A stretch of DNA of 64,000 nucleotides from contig NZ_AP028669.1 in assembly GCF_041154485.1 (NCBI RefSeq), positions 5,063,001 to 5,127,000 of the forward strand, written 5' to 3'. The position numbers and the translations under genes are program-made. Shown here piece by piece: positions 17,213 through 26,112 of this stretch. The stretch's first letter is position 1, and each line of letters starts with the position of its first letter. The DNA comes from Variovorax sp. V93. Lineage in GTDB: Bacteria > Pseudomonadota > Gammaproteobacteria > Burkholderiales > Burkholderiaceae_C. Below the pieces are notes generated by a model. That model was not told where the DNA came from. It made no database searches and was given only the letters and a program-made list of their open reading frames with translations.

Positions 17213-18052
17213 ATGAATACGACGACTGCAACCCCTTCCGCCATGGCATCGCCACCCTCTCCGTCCGTGTGGCGCGCACCCGAGATCTCACTGCGTTGGT
17301 GGCCCGTGTTCCTGCGCAACCTGCTCGTGTGGCGAAAGCTCGCGATACCGAGCCTGATCGGCAACATCGCCGAGCCGCTGATCTGGCTCGTGGCCTTCGG
17401 CTACGGCATGGGAGCACTGATCGGACAGGTGTCGGTCAACGGAAGCTCGGTGCCGTACATCCTGTTCCTCGCGAGCGGTTCGATCTGCATGAGCGCGATG
17501 AATGCCGCGAGCTTCGAGGCGCTGTATTCGGCGTTCTCTCGCATGCAGGTGCAGAAGACCTGGGACGGCATCATGAATGCGCCCGTGGGCCTGGACGACA
17601 TCGTGCTGGCCGAGATGCTGTGGGCGGCGTTCAAGTCGATCTTCACCGTGACCGCGATCCTGTTCGTGATGCTCGGGCTGGGCATCAGCCACAGCCCCAA
17701 GCTGATCGTCGCTTGGATGGTGCTGATCGGCGCGGGCATCACCTTCTCCTCGATCGCACTGATCTTCAATGCGCTTGCCAAGAGCTACGACTTCTTCACC
17801 TATTACTTCACGCTGTTCATGACGCCGATGATGTTCTTGAGCGGCGTGTTCTTTCCTTTGGAACAACTGCCTTCCGCCGTGAGGGCCGTGGCGGCATGGC
17901 TGCCGCTGACCAATGCGGTGGCGCTGGTGCGGCCGCTGTTCATGGACCAGTGGCCTGGCGACTGGTGGCTGCATGCGGGGGTGCTGGCGGTGTATGCGGT
18001 GGTGGCTTTCTGGGTGGCGCTGGCGTTGACTCGGAAGAGGTTTGGGGGGTGA
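17213..18052 (+). CDS. ABC-2 exporter permease (NodJ-like)
   Basis: 279 residues with about six membrane helices. The ABC-2 pattern is visible: AEPLIWLVAFGYGMGALIG, YILFLASGSICMSAMNAASFEALYSAFSRM, MNAPVGLDDIVLAEMLWAA, and FFLSGVFFP-like MMFLSGVFFPLEQLP near the C-terminus. It forms the membrane channel for the ATPase gene immediately upstream. NodJ in rhizobia exports lipochitooligosaccharide, but the family is broad. The stop is 16 bases before the large palindromic repeat. Confidence 0.9.
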   Translation: MNTTTATPSAMASPPSPSVWRAPEISLRWWPVFLRNLLVWRKLAIPSLIGNIAEPLIWLVAFGYGMGALIGQVSVNGSSVPYILFLASGSICMSAMNAASFEALYSAFSRMQVQKTWDGIMNAPVGLDDIVLAEMLWAAFKSIFTVTAILFVMLGLGISHSPKLIVAWMVLIGAGITFSSIALIFNALAKSYDFFTYYFTLFMTPMMFLSGVFFPLEQLPSAVRAVAAWLPLTNAVALVRPLFMDQWPGDWWLHAGVLAVYAVVAFWVALALTRKRFGG

Positions 18053-18068
18053 TGTTTTTTTGGGGTTT

Positions 18069-18634
18069 CGGGGCCGGGTCTCGGCCCGGCAGCCGACCTA
18101 CTTTTCTTTGCTTCGCCAAAGAAACGTAGGCAAAAGAAAGGCGACCCTACTGTCTGCGTCCCTCCGCTTCGCTGCGGGCAACCTGCGGTGCTCGCGTTTC
18201 GCGGGGTCTCGCAGAACTCGCTTCGCTCAAACAGCTGCGAGCCCTTGTCCGCGAAACGCTGCGCTCCTCGGCGCATACAGAAGGGGTGGGAGCCGACGGG
18301 CCGTCGCTTCGCTCGGCCCGATATCAACCCCAACAGCCAATACCAACCACCGCGGCGCGCAGCGCCGCGGTGGCTTGGTGGCCGAGCGAAGCAAAGGCCC
18401 GTTCGGTCTCCCCTCCCCTCTGGCTGCGCCGAGGAGCGCAGCGTTTCGCGGATCAGGGCTTGCCCTTGTTTGAGCGAAGCGAGTTTGGGCGAGACCCCGC
18501 GAAACGTGAGCACCGCAGGTTGCCCCATAGCGCAGCGAAGGGGTCGCAGACAGTGGGGTCGCCTTTCTTTTGCCTACGTTTCTTTGGCGAAGCAAAGAAA
18601 AGTAGGTCGCCCGCCGGGGCGAGTCCCGGCCCCG
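18069..18634. repeat. 566-bp imperfect palindrome (giant inverted repeat)
   Basis: The left half reads as a near reverse-complement of the right half across its whole length. The outermost block (CTACTTTTCTTTGCTTCGCC, then AAAGAAACGTAGGC) reappears inverted at 18560-18607. The centre (18347-18373) is a perfect 12-bp hairpin with a 3-base loop. Recurrent GCTTCGCTC-type motifs subdivide the arms. Reading frames that cross it are by-products of the symmetry. No transposase is present. It fills most of the gap between the exporter permease and ohrR and could form a cruciform or a very long RNA hairpin that insulates the two transcripts. Confidence 0.85.
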
Positions 18635-18662
18635 GAAAACAAACCCAAAACAGAACCCAAAA

Positions 18663-18688
18663 CAATTACATTGCACGCAATCAAATTG
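18663..18688. promoter_or_regulatory. Candidate OhrR operator upstream of ohrR
   Basis: CAATT at 18663-18667 and AATTG at 18684-18688 flank an internal TTGC-AC-GCAA dyad, in an AT-rich stretch 19-44 bases before the ohrR start. Known OhrR boxes are AT-rich dyads built on TACAATT/AATTGTA halves. The match here is partial. Confidence 0.4.
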
Positions 18689-18706
18689 CACACTACAATC
18701 CCCGCC

Positions 18707-19162
18707 ATGCGCAGCACCCCACAAGCCACAGACGAAATGCTCAAGCTGGACAACCAGCTCTGCTTCGCCGTCTACTCCGCCTCATTGGCCATGACCCGCC
18801 TCTACAAGCCGGTGCTGGAAAAGCTGCAGCTCACCTATCCCCAATACCTGGTCATGCTCGCCCTCTGGGAACATGACGGGCCGATGGTCTCCGAGCTCGG
18901 CGAGCGCCTCTCGCTGGATTCCGGCACGCTCACCCCGCTGCTCAAGCGGCTCGAAGCCACCGGCTACGTGGCCAGGGTGCGCGACGCGGCCGACGAACGC
19001 CGCGTGCACATCACGCTCACCGCTGCGGGCCGCAGGCTCAAGGCCCGCGCCGCGAACGTGCCCGAATGCCTGATGGCCGCCGCCGAGTGCTCGGTGCCCG
19101 AACTGATTTCGCTCACCCAGCAGATCCAGTCGCTGCGCGACCGCATCAAGAAGGCGGCCTGA
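18707..19162 (+). CDS. ohrR: OhrR, MarR-family organic hydroperoxide sensor/repressor
   Basis: 151 residues. The peroxide-reactive cysteine lies at residue 19 in LDNQLCFAVYSAS, the hallmark of OhrR. The MarR winged helix follows (LTYPQYLVMLALWEHDGPMVSELGERL, DSGTLTPLLKRLEATGYVARVRDAADERRV). Two further cysteines near the C-terminus (ECLMAAAECS) place it in the 2-Cys OhrR class, in which oxidation forms an inter-subunit disulfide and releases DNA. It stands 93 bases upstream of ohr on the same strand. A longer upstream frame runs into the palindrome; the ATG at 18707 aligns with family starts. Confidence 0.95.
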   Translation: MRSTPQATDEMLKLDNQLCFAVYSASLAMTRLYKPVLEKLQLTYPQYLVMLALWEHDGPMVSELGERLSLDSGTLTPLLKRLEATGYVARVRDAADERRVHITLTAAGRRLKARAANVPECLMAAAECSVPELISLTQQIQSLRDRIKKAA

Positions 19163-19255
19163 ACAGACAGGTCCACCGGTTTTCTTTCTCCCCGCTTCGA
19201 TCGAAAGAGAGAGAAGCTTTTTTTCCACCCTCCCTCCATCCTCAAAGGAATCACC

Positions 19256-19681
19256 ATGACCACCAAGCTCGACAAGGTTCTCTACACCGCTGAAGCCCAC
19301 ACCGTCGGCGGCCGTGACGGCGCAGGCAAGTCCAGCGACGGCGCCATCGACGTCAAGCTCAGCTCGCCCGGTTCGGGCAAGCCCGGCACCAACCCCGAGC
19401 AGCTGTTCGCGGTCGGCTATGCCGCCTGCTTCATCGGCGCAATGAAGGCCGTCGGCCCGAAGATCGGCGTCAAGGTGCCCGAGGACGTGGCCATCGACTC
19501 CAGCGTTTCCCTTGGCCCGACGAATGGCGGCGCCGCCTACGGCATCGCCGTGAAGCTGGCCATCACGCTGCCCGGCCTCGACGCCGACCAGAAGCAGAAG
19601 CTGGTCGACACGGCCCACCAGGTCTGCCCGTACTCGAACGCCACGCGCGGCAACATCGACGTCGAACTCTCGATCGCCTGA
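19256..19681 (+). CDS. ohr: Organic hydroperoxide resistance peroxidase Ohr
   Basis: 141 residues, full length. Thiol peroxidase that reduces organic hydroperoxides using lipoylated partners. Catalytic Cys58 (GYAACFIGA), resolving Cys124 (VCPYSNATRG) and the conserved Arg20 (GGRDG) are all present. AAAGGAA precedes the ATG. Expected to be repressed by OhrR (upstream) and induced by organic peroxides. A strong terminator follows the stop codon. Confidence 0.97.
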   Translation: MTTKLDKVLYTAEAHTVGGRDGAGKSSDGAIDVKLSSPGSGKPGTNPEQLFAVGYAACFIGAMKAVGPKIGVKVPEDVAIDSSVSLGPTNGGAAYGIAVKLAITLPGLDADQKQKLVDTAHQVCPYSNATRGNIDVELSIA

Positions 19682-19705
19682 TTCCGCGCCCAGCGCAACA
19701 ACAAG

Positions 19706-19740
19706 AAAGCGTCCCGGCCACAAGCCGGGGCGCTTTTTTA
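19706..19740 (+). terminator. Rho-independent terminator after ohr
   Basis: AAAGCGTCCCGGC, loop CACAA, GCCGGGGCGCTT, then a run of six Ts. Stem of about 12 pairs with one mismatch, 25 bases after the ohr stop codon. Confidence 0.88.
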
Positions 19741-19868
19741 TGGCCGGCGTTGTCTCACGGGTGACGCGGAAAAGGGAAGCGCGATAGCGCCTTTCATCGA
19801 GCTTGGCTAATGTGGCTGCAGCACGCGCCATCCCCGCAACCCACACCACCACCATGGAGATCGACACC

Positions 19869-20987
19869 ATGAGCAGCACCACCAGCCTCCTGATCCGCAA
19901 GGGCGAACTCGCCACCACGCGGCTGCACACCGCCGCCGACCAGCCGCTGGCCGACGGCCAGGTGCGCGTGCGCATCGACAGCTTTGCGCTCACCTCCAAC
20001 AACATCACCTACGCCGCCTTCGGCGATGCGATGAGCTACTGGCAGTTCTTCCCGTCCACGGAAGAAGGCTGGGGCAGCATCCCGGTATGGGGCTTCGCCA
20101 GCGTGGTGCAGTCGCTGCACCCGGGCGTGGCGGTGGGCGAGCGGCTCTACGGCTACTGGCCGATGTCGTCGGGCGCCGTGCTGAGCCCGGACCGCCTCTC
20201 GCCCGGGCGCTTCACCGATGCCGCCGCGCACCGCGCGGAACTGCCCGCGGTCTACAACCAGTACTTCCGCTGCAACGCCGACCCGCTCTACACCGCGGAC
20301 ACCGAAGACGTGCAGGCGCTGCTGCGCCCGCTGTTCATCACCTCGTGGCTGATCGACGACTTCATGGCCGACAACGATTTCTTCGGCGCGAACACCCTGC
20401 TGCTGTCGAGCGCATCGAGCAAGACGGCCTACGGCACCGCCTTCCAGCTGCACCAGCGCGAAGGCATCGAGGTGATCGGCCTGACCTCGCCCGCCAACGT
20501 GGCCTTCTGCGAGAGCCTGGGCTGCTACCACCGCGTGGTCACCTACGACGCGCTCGACGGCATCGCGGCCGGCACGCCCTGCGTCTATGTGGACTTCGCG
20601 GGCAACGCCGGCCTGCGCAACGCGATCCACGCGCGCTTTTCCAACCTCAGGTACAGCTGCTCGATCGGCGGCACGCACGTCGAGCAGCTCGCGGCCAGGG
20701 GCGCGGGCAAAGACCTGGCAGGCCCGCGCGCCACGCTGTTCTTCGCGCCGGCGCAGATCAAGAAGCGCACCGCCGAGTGGGGCGCCGACGAATTCGGCCG
20801 GCGCATGGTGGCCGCATGGCACCACTTCCTGGCCACGGTGACCGACGCGAAGAAGCCCTGGCTGCGCGCCGAGCACCACCACGGCGGCGAAGCGGTGCAG
20901 GCCGCCTATGCGCAGGTGCTGGCCGGCAAGGGCGACCCGCGCACCGGCCATATCCTTTCGCTTTACAAACAACCGGGCGGCCTCTGA
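19869..20987 (+). CDS. DUF2855 family protein
   Basis: 372 residues. Recognised from DUF2855-like segments: FALTSNNITYAAFGDAMSYWQFFP, WGFASVVQS, GERLYGYWPMSS, FGANTLLLSSASSKTAYGTAF, and VYVDFAGNAGLRNAIHARF. The overall plan resembles a medium-chain reductase core (quinone-oxidoreductase-like: substrate-binding N-domain, then a nucleotide-binding half), but the GxGxxG motif is degenerate. Enzymatic activity is therefore unproven. The ATG at 19869 has GGAGA at 19856-19860; ATG 19854 and earlier codons are possible but lack a good ribosome site. Stop is 33 bases before srkA; possibly the same transcript. Confidence 0.8.
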   Translation: MSSTTSLLIRKGELATTRLHTAADQPLADGQVRVRIDSFALTSNNITYAAFGDAMSYWQFFPSTEEGWGSIPVWGFASVVQSLHPGVAVGERLYGYWPMSSGAVLSPDRLSPGRFTDAAAHRAELPAVYNQYFRCNADPLYTADTEDVQALLRPLFITSWLIDDFMADNDFFGANTLLLSSASSKTAYGTAFQLHQREGIEVIGLTSPANVAFCESLGCYHRVVTYDALDGIAAGTPCVYVDFAGNAGLRNAIHARFSNLRYSCSIGGTHVEQLAARGAGKDLAGPRATLFFAPAQIKKRTAEWGADEFGRRMVAAWHHFLATVTDAKKPWLRAEHHHGGEAVQAAYAQVLAGKGDPRTGHILSLYKQPGGL

Positions 20988-21020
20988 CATTCCGGGGGCC
21001 GGGGTAGCGACAATCGCTGC

Positions 21021-22055
21021 ATGACCCTTTCCCCCGCAGCGCCCGCGAACACCCATCCTTACGAGAGCCTCACGCCCGACGTGGTGCTGGACGCCCTGGC
21101 AACGCTCGGCCTGCACGGCGATGGCCGTCTCACCGGCCTGAACTCGTACGAGAACCGGGTCTACCAGGTGTTCCTGGAAGACCGCAGTGCCGTGGTGGTC
21201 AAGTTCTACCGCCCCGAGCGCTGGAGCGAGGCCGAGATCCTCGAGGAGCACGGCTTCTCGCTCGAACTGGCGGCGGCCGAAGTACCGGCCGTGGCGCCGC
21301 TGGCTTTCGGCGGCGCCACGCTGCACCGCCACGGCGGCTTTGCCTTCAGCGTGAGCCCCTACCGCGGCGGCCGCGCGCCGGAGCTGGACGATTTTGAAGT
21401 GCTCGAATGGGTCGGCCGCTTTCTCGCGCGCATCCACACCGTGGGCAGCGCCAGGCCTTTCGAGGCCCGGCCCGCGCTCGACCTGCAGACCTTCGGCATC
21501 GCCTCGCGCGACTGGCTGCTGGCCCACGACAAGGTGCCGCTCGACGTGCAGCGCGACTGGGAAAAGGCCTGCAACGAAGCGCTGGACATGATTGCCGCCA
21601 CCGCGCTGGCAGTGAACGCCCCGGCCTCCGACTTCCAGCCGCGCAAGCTGCGCCTGCATGGCGACGTGCATCCCGGCAACATCCTGTGGACGCCGACCGA
21701 CCGGCCCGGCGGCGGCCCGCACTTCGTCGACCTGGACGATGCGCGCACCGGCTTCGCGGTGCAGGACCTCTGGATGCTGCTGTCGGGCGAGCGCGCGCAG
21801 CGCACCGCGCAGCTCTCGGGCCTGCTCGACGGCTACGAGCAGTTCCGCGAATTCGACCGCCGCGAACTCGCGCTGATCGAGCCGCTGCGCACCCTGCGGC
21901 TCATCCACTACAGCGCCTGGCTCGCGCGGCGCTGGGAAGACCCGATCTTCCCGATCAACTTTCCCTGGTTCGGCTCCAGCGACTACTGGAAGGGCCAGAT
22001 CCTCGTGCTGCAGGAGCAGTGCGAGCAGATGGCGGAAGAGCCGCTCTACGCCTGA
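21021..22055 (+). CDS. srkA: Stress-response Ser/Thr kinase SrkA (YihE/RdoA)
   Basis: 344 residues, close to E. coli YihE in size. It is an APH-like kinase. NSYENRVYQV is the nucleotide loop, VVVKFYRPERW contains the ATP-binding Lys, LRLHGDVHPGNILW is the catalytic loop and FVDLDDARTG carries the metal-binding Asp. In enterobacteria SrkA counteracts the MazF-linked death pathway and is part of the Cpx envelope-stress response; that role here is by family only. The end overlaps the convergent LysR gene by 10 bases. Confidence 0.9.
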   Translation: MTLSPAAPANTHPYESLTPDVVLDALATLGLHGDGRLTGLNSYENRVYQVFLEDRSAVVVKFYRPERWSEAEILEEHGFSLELAAAEVPAVAPLAFGGATLHRHGGFAFSVSPYRGGRAPELDDFEVLEWVGRFLARIHTVGSARPFEARPALDLQTFGIASRDWLLAHDKVPLDVQRDWEKACNEALDMIAATALAVNAPASDFQPRKLRLHGDVHPGNILWTPTDRPGGGPHFVDLDDARTGFAVQDLWMLLSGERAQRTAQLSGLLDGYEQFREFDRRELALIEPLRTLRLIHYSAWLARRWEDPIFPINFPWFGSSDYWKGQILVLQEQCEQMAEEPLYA

Positions 22056-22948
22056 GGACGGTCCTCGGCGGCGAGGCTTTCCGCGACGCCCTGCAGCAGC
22101 CGCTCGGCCAGCACGTTCGGCGGCCCGCTGCGCCACACGCCGTAGGCCTCCGATTGCGCCACCGCGCGGTCGAGCGGCCGGAACACCGCCCCGCGCAGGG
22201 CCGAATGCCGCATGGCCTGCGGCACCAGCGCGACGCCCATGCCCTGCGACACCAGCGAGACCACGGCCAGCCAGTGGCGCACCTCGTGCCGCACCTCGGG
22301 CAGGAAGCCGGCGTCGGCGCAGATCGACAGGATGCGCTCGTGGTAATCGGGCGAGGCTTCGCGCGAGAACAGCACGAAGGGCTGGCTGCGCAGGTCGGCC
22401 GGCGCGAGCACGCGCTTGCGCGCGAGCGCGTGGCCCGAAGGCAGGCAGCACACGAAGGGCTCGGACAGCAGCAGCCGGTGCTGCAGCTCGGGCGGCATGC
22501 GGCTGGTGTGCACGAAGCCCAGGTCGAGACGGTCGTGCAGCAGCTCGGCGATCTGCACGCCTGAATTGAGTTCGGCGAGCGTGACGCGCACCGCCGGGTG
22601 CCTGGCCTGGAACACGCGCAGCGCCTGCGGCAGGCCGCGGTAGAGCATTGCACCGACGAAGCCGATGCGCAGCCTTCCCGCCGAGCCCGCGGCCACGTCG
22701 CGTGCTTCGAGTGCCGCCTCTTCCGCCTGCAGCAGCAGCCGCCGCGCCGAGACGCGCAGCGCCTCGCCCGCATGCGTGAGCCGCACCTCCTTGCTGTTGC
22801 GCTCGAACAGCCGCGCGCCCACCGACTCCTCGAGCTGGCGGATGGCCACCGACAGCGGCGGCTGCGAGATCGACAGGCGCCGCGCGGCGCGCCCGAAATG
22901 CAGCTCCTCGGCCAGCACGGAAAAGTAGCGCAGGTGTCGCAGTTCCAT
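22046..22948 (-). CDS. LysR-family transcriptional regulator
   Basis: 300 residues. HTH MELRHLRYFSVLAEELHFGRAARRL with ISQPPLSVAIRQLEESVGARLFER, very typical of the CbnR/BenM branch that controls aromatic and fatty-acid catabolism. The effector domain has LRIGFVGAMLYRGLPQAL, LDLGFVHT and GMGVALVPQAM. It is divergent from the acyl-CoA dehydrogenase cluster. The 90-base spacer contains the interrupted dyad CTAAT-N4-ATTAG at 22976-22989, a candidate binding site. Convergent and overlapping with srkA at its 3' end. ATG at 22948 chosen by HTH alignment. Confidence 0.92.
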   Translation of the reverse strand: MELRHLRYFSVLAEELHFGRAARRLSISQPPLSVAIRQLEESVGARLFERNSKEVRLTHAGEALRVSARRLLLQAEEAALEARDVAAGSAGRLRIGFVGAMLYRGLPQALRVFQARHPAVRVTLAELNSGVQIAELLHDRLDLGFVHTSRMPPELQHRLLLSEPFVCCLPSGHALARKRVLAPADLRSQPFVLFSREASPDYHERILSICADAGFLPEVRHEVRHWLAVVSLVSQGMGVALVPQAMRHSALRGAVFRPLDRAVAQSEAYGVWRSGPPNVLAERLLQGVAESLAAEDRPQA

Positions 22949-23038
22949 GGATAGGTAAATCGAATCGAACAAGACCTAATCGATATTAGACACGGATCAT
23001 CGGGGACCCAACAATGCGGCGAACCAGGAGACAAACGC

Positions 23039-24757
23039 ATGGCCCAGAACGACGCCACCGCCGCGCACGCGCACGCGCACCCGATTCCCGACCGCCACGG
23101 CCAGAACCTGTTCATGGCCGACACCGAGCTGCACAGGCTGCTCGCGCTCTACCTGCCCGACGATCTGCGCGCACACATGCAACCGCATTTCGAGCGGCTG
23201 GGCGGCCTCGCGGGCGGCCTGCTCGACGACCTGGCCAGCACCGCCGACCGCAACCCGCCCACGCTGAAGCAGCGCACCCGCACCGGGCTCGATGAACAAA
23301 AGGTCGTCAAGCACCCGGCCTACGTGGAGATGGAGCGCCTCGCGCTCAGCGAATTCGGCCTGGCCGCGATGTCGCACCGCGAGGAGACGCTGGGCTGGAA
23401 GGGCAAGATGCCGCCGCTCGTCAAGTACGTGCTGACCTATCTCTTCGTGCAGGCCGAATTCGGCCTGTGCTGCCCGGTGTCGATGACCGACTCGCTCACG
23501 CGCACGCTCAAGAAGTTCGGCCGCCCCGAGTTGGTCGCGCGCTTCCTGCCTCGGCTCACGTCGCTGGACTTCGAAGAGCTTGCGCAGGGCGCGATGTTCA
23601 TGACCGAGCAGGCCGCGGGCTCCGACATCGCGGCCACTGCGACGATGGCGCGGCAAGAGACTGATGGCAGCTGGCGCATCACCGGCGACAAGTGGTTCTG
23701 CTCCAACCCCGATGCCGACTTCGCGATGGTGCTCGCGCGCGCCGAGAACGGCCTGCCCGGCATGAAGGGCGTGTCGCTGTTCCTGCTGCCGCGCCGGCTC
23801 GAAGACGGCAGCCTCAACCACTACCGCATCATCCGGCTGAAGGACAAGCTGGGCACGCGCTCCATGGCCAGCGGCGAGATCCGGCTCGAAGGCGCGATTG
23901 CGTACCTGGTGGGCGAGGAAGGCCGCGGCTTCGTGCAGATGGCCGACATGGTCAACAACTCGCGCCTGTCGAACGGCGTGCGCGCCGCCGGCCTCATGCG
24001 CCGCGCGGTGGCCGAGGCCGAGTACATCGCCGCCGAGCGCCGCGCCTTCGGCCGCACGCTCGACCAGATGCCGCTGATGCAGCGCCAGCTCGACAAGCTG
24101 CGCCTGCCGGCCGAACAGGCGCGCACCATGGTGTGCCAGACCGCGCTGGCGCTCGCGCGCTCCGATGCCGGCGAGCCCGACGCCTACGCACTGCTGCGCA
24201 TCCTCACGCCGCTCATCAAGTTCCGCGCCTGCCGCGACGCGCGCAAGGTCACGGGCGACGCGATGGAAGTGCGCGGCGGCTGCGGCTACATCGAGGAATG
24301 GAGCGACCCGCGGCTCGTGCGCGATGCGCACCTGGGCTCGATCTGGGAAGGCACCAGCAACATCGTGGCGCTGGACGTGATCCGCGCCGTGAAGCGCGAA
24401 GGCTCGCTGCCGGTGCTGCGCGCGCACTGCGAGCAGCTGCTGGCCGATGCGGCGCTGCCGCCGGCTTTTGCGGCGGCGCTGCGCGATGCGCTGGCGCGCG
24501 CCGCCGCACTGGCCGAGACCGCCGCGCGCGAAGGCGGCGACGTGCTGGCGCGCCAGGCCGCCTCGGCGCTCTACCACTGCACGAGCAGCATCGCGATGGC
24601 CTGGGAGGCCGCGCGCAGCGGCTCGGCTCCGCGCCTGCGCTGGGCCCAGCTGGTGCTGCTGCACCGCGTGCTGCCGCGCGACCCGCTCGCGCCCGACGCG
24701 ATGCCCGCGGACTGGAACAGCGCCGCCACTGCGCGCACCGCCAAGGCCACGGCCTGA
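23039..24757 (+). CDS. Acyl-CoA dehydrogenase, AidB-like
   Basis: 572 residues, longer than classical acyl-CoA dehydrogenases (~380) because of an N-terminal extension, like AidB and related proteins. FAD/substrate motifs: MTEQAAGSDIAAT, WRITGDKWFCSNPDADFAMVLAR, AERRAFGRTLDQMPLMQRQL, and the C-terminal GGCGYIEEWSDPRLVRDAHLGSIWEGTSNIVALDV. The exact catalytic base is not clear by eye. AGGAG sits eight bases before the ATG. First gene of a unit with the Bug protein 29 bases downstream and the CoA-transferase further on; probably controlled by the divergent LysR. AidB itself binds DNA, so a non-catabolic role cannot be excluded. Confidence 0.87.
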   Translation: MAQNDATAAHAHAHPIPDRHGQNLFMADTELHRLLALYLPDDLRAHMQPHFERLGGLAGGLLDDLASTADRNPPTLKQRTRTGLDEQKVVKHPAYVEMERLALSEFGLAAMSHREETLGWKGKMPPLVKYVLTYLFVQAEFGLCCPVSMTDSLTRTLKKFGRPELVARFLPRLTSLDFEELAQGAMFMTEQAAGSDIAATATMARQETDGSWRITGDKWFCSNPDADFAMVLARAENGLPGMKGVSLFLLPRRLEDGSLNHYRIIRLKDKLGTRSMASGEIRLEGAIAYLVGEEGRGFVQMADMVNNSRLSNGVRAAGLMRRAVAEAEYIAAERRAFGRTLDQMPLMQRQLDKLRLPAEQARTMVCQTALALARSDAGEPDAYALLRILTPLIKFRACRDARKVTGDAMEVRGGCGYIEEWSDPRLVRDAHLGSIWEGTSNIVALDVIRAVKREGSLPVLRAHCEQLLADAALPPAFAAALRDALARAAALAETAAREGGDVLARQAASALYHCTSSIAMAWEAARSGSAPRLRWAQLVLLHRVLPRDPLAPDAMPADWNSAATARTAKATA

Positions 24758-24786
24758 TTCACGACACAAAGAACGGAGACATCATC

Positions 24787-25773
24787 TTGCGACACCTCAC
24801 CCACTTCTTCGCGGCCCTGGCCGCCTGCGCCGCGCTGCTGGGCGCCGCACCCGCCGTGCAAGCCCAGGGCCCCTTCCCTTCCAAGCCCCTGGTGCTGGTC
24901 GTGCCCTTCCCGCCCGGCGGCCCGACCGACGCCATGGCCCGCACGCTGGCCGCCGAGATGAAGGACCGCCTCGGCCAGCCGATGATCGTGGAGAACCGCG
25001 CGGGCGCAGGCGGCAACATCGGCGCCGACTACGTGGCGCGCGCCGAGGCCGACGGCCATACGCTGCTGTTCGGCACCTCGGGCCCGCTCGCCATCAACGC
25101 GAGCCTCTACCGCAAGATCAGCTACGACCCCGTCAAGAGCTTCGCGCCGGTGATCCAGGTCGGCTACCTGCCGAACATCCTGGTGGTGAACCCCGCGCTG
25201 CCGGTGAAGGACGTGCGCGAACTCGTGGCCTATGCCAAAGCCAACCCCGGCAAGCTCAGCTATGCGTCCTCGGGCAACGGCGCGTCGTCGCACCTGGCGG
25301 GCGTGCTGTTCAACTCGGTGGCCGGCACCGACCTGCAGCACATCCCGTACAAGGGCACCGGCCCCGCACTCAACGACCTGCTCGGCAACCAGGTCGGCAT
25401 GACCTTCACCGACATCCTCACCGCGCTGCCTTACGTCAAGGCAGGCAAGCTGCGCGCGCTGGGCGTGGCGACGGTCGCGCGCTCGCAGGCGCTGCCCGAG
25501 GTGCCGACGATTTCGGAACAGGGCTACAAGGGCTACGACGTGAGCGTGTTCTTCGGCATCGTGGCGCCGGCCGGCACGCCCGCGGACCGCGTGAGCAAGC
25601 TCAACCAGGCCTTCGCCGAGGTGCTGAACTCGCCCAAGGTGAAGCAGATGTTCGCGGCGCAGGGCCTGGAAGCCTCGGCGGACACCTCGCCGCAGAAGCT
25701 CGGGCAGTTCATCGTGAGCGAGTCGGCCAAGTGGAAGGACGTCGTGAAGAAGTCGGGCGCGCAGCTCGATTGA
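24787..25773 (+). CDS. Bug-family periplasmic binding protein (TctC-like)
   Basis: 328 residues from a TTG start with GGAG at 24775-24778. Sec signal peptide (hydrophobic AALAACAALLGAAPA, cleavage near VQAQG). Mature-part signatures are LVLVVPFPPGGPTDAMARTLA, IVENRAGAGGNIGADYVA, ASSGNGASSHLAG, HIPYKGTGPALNDLLG, and VPTISEQGYKGYDV. These proteins capture carboxylates or other small organic molecules; no cognate TctAB transporter genes are nearby. Its placement between an acyl-CoA dehydrogenase and a CoA-transferase suggests its ligand is the acid degraded by this cluster, an inference. Confidence 0.9.
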   Translation: MRHLTHFFAALAACAALLGAAPAVQAQGPFPSKPLVLVVPFPPGGPTDAMARTLAAEMKDRLGQPMIVENRAGAGGNIGADYVARAEADGHTLLFGTSGPLAINASLYRKISYDPVKSFAPVIQVGYLPNILVVNPALPVKDVRELVAYAKANPGKLSYASSGNGASSHLAGVLFNSVAGTDLQHIPYKGTGPALNDLLGNQVGMTFTDILTALPYVKAGKLRALGVATVARSQALPEVPTISEQGYKGYDVSVFFGIVAPAGTPADRVSKLNQAFAEVLNSPKVKQMFAAQGLEASADTSPQKLGQFIVSESAKWKDVVKKSGAQLD

Positions 25774-25785
25774 TTTCGACGTGAT

Positions 25786-26050
25786 GTTGTTCAGGGCGCG
25801 ATCACGCCGACGGGGTACCTTGCTCCGCGAATGTCCTCCGGCCTGCGGCCTCCCCCTTTATTTCGCTGCGCAAGGCACCCCATCGACGTGATCGTTGGGC
25901 AGGACGGTCGTTGATCCGCCAGCACAAGCGCCGCGCCTCTCGTGCACAGGGCATCGGGTGCTCCCCGCAGCGAAATCAAGGAGGAGGCCGAAGGCCGGGG
26001 GACATTCGCGGAGGGGAGTACCCGGTGGCCTGTGCACGCGCCCCGGACAA
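25786..26050. repeat. Dispersed composite dyad repeat, copy B (inverted relative to copy A)
   Basis: Reverse complement of the element at 8581-8837 with only scattered differences. The outer ends are related (GGGCGCG near one end, CGCCCCGG near the other) and two hairpins flank a more variable middle. It occupies most of the 339-base gap between the Bug gene and the CoA-transferase, so the latter may have an independent promoter or be insulated. The remainder, 26051-26112, is a short A/C-rich leader to the CoA-transferase with CACGAAAGCACGGAG just before the start. Confidence 0.8.
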
Positions 26051-26112
26051 CAGCACCAAGAACAACAGCGCCAGGAACAACAGCCCCACACACGAAAGCA
26101 CGGAGCACCGAA

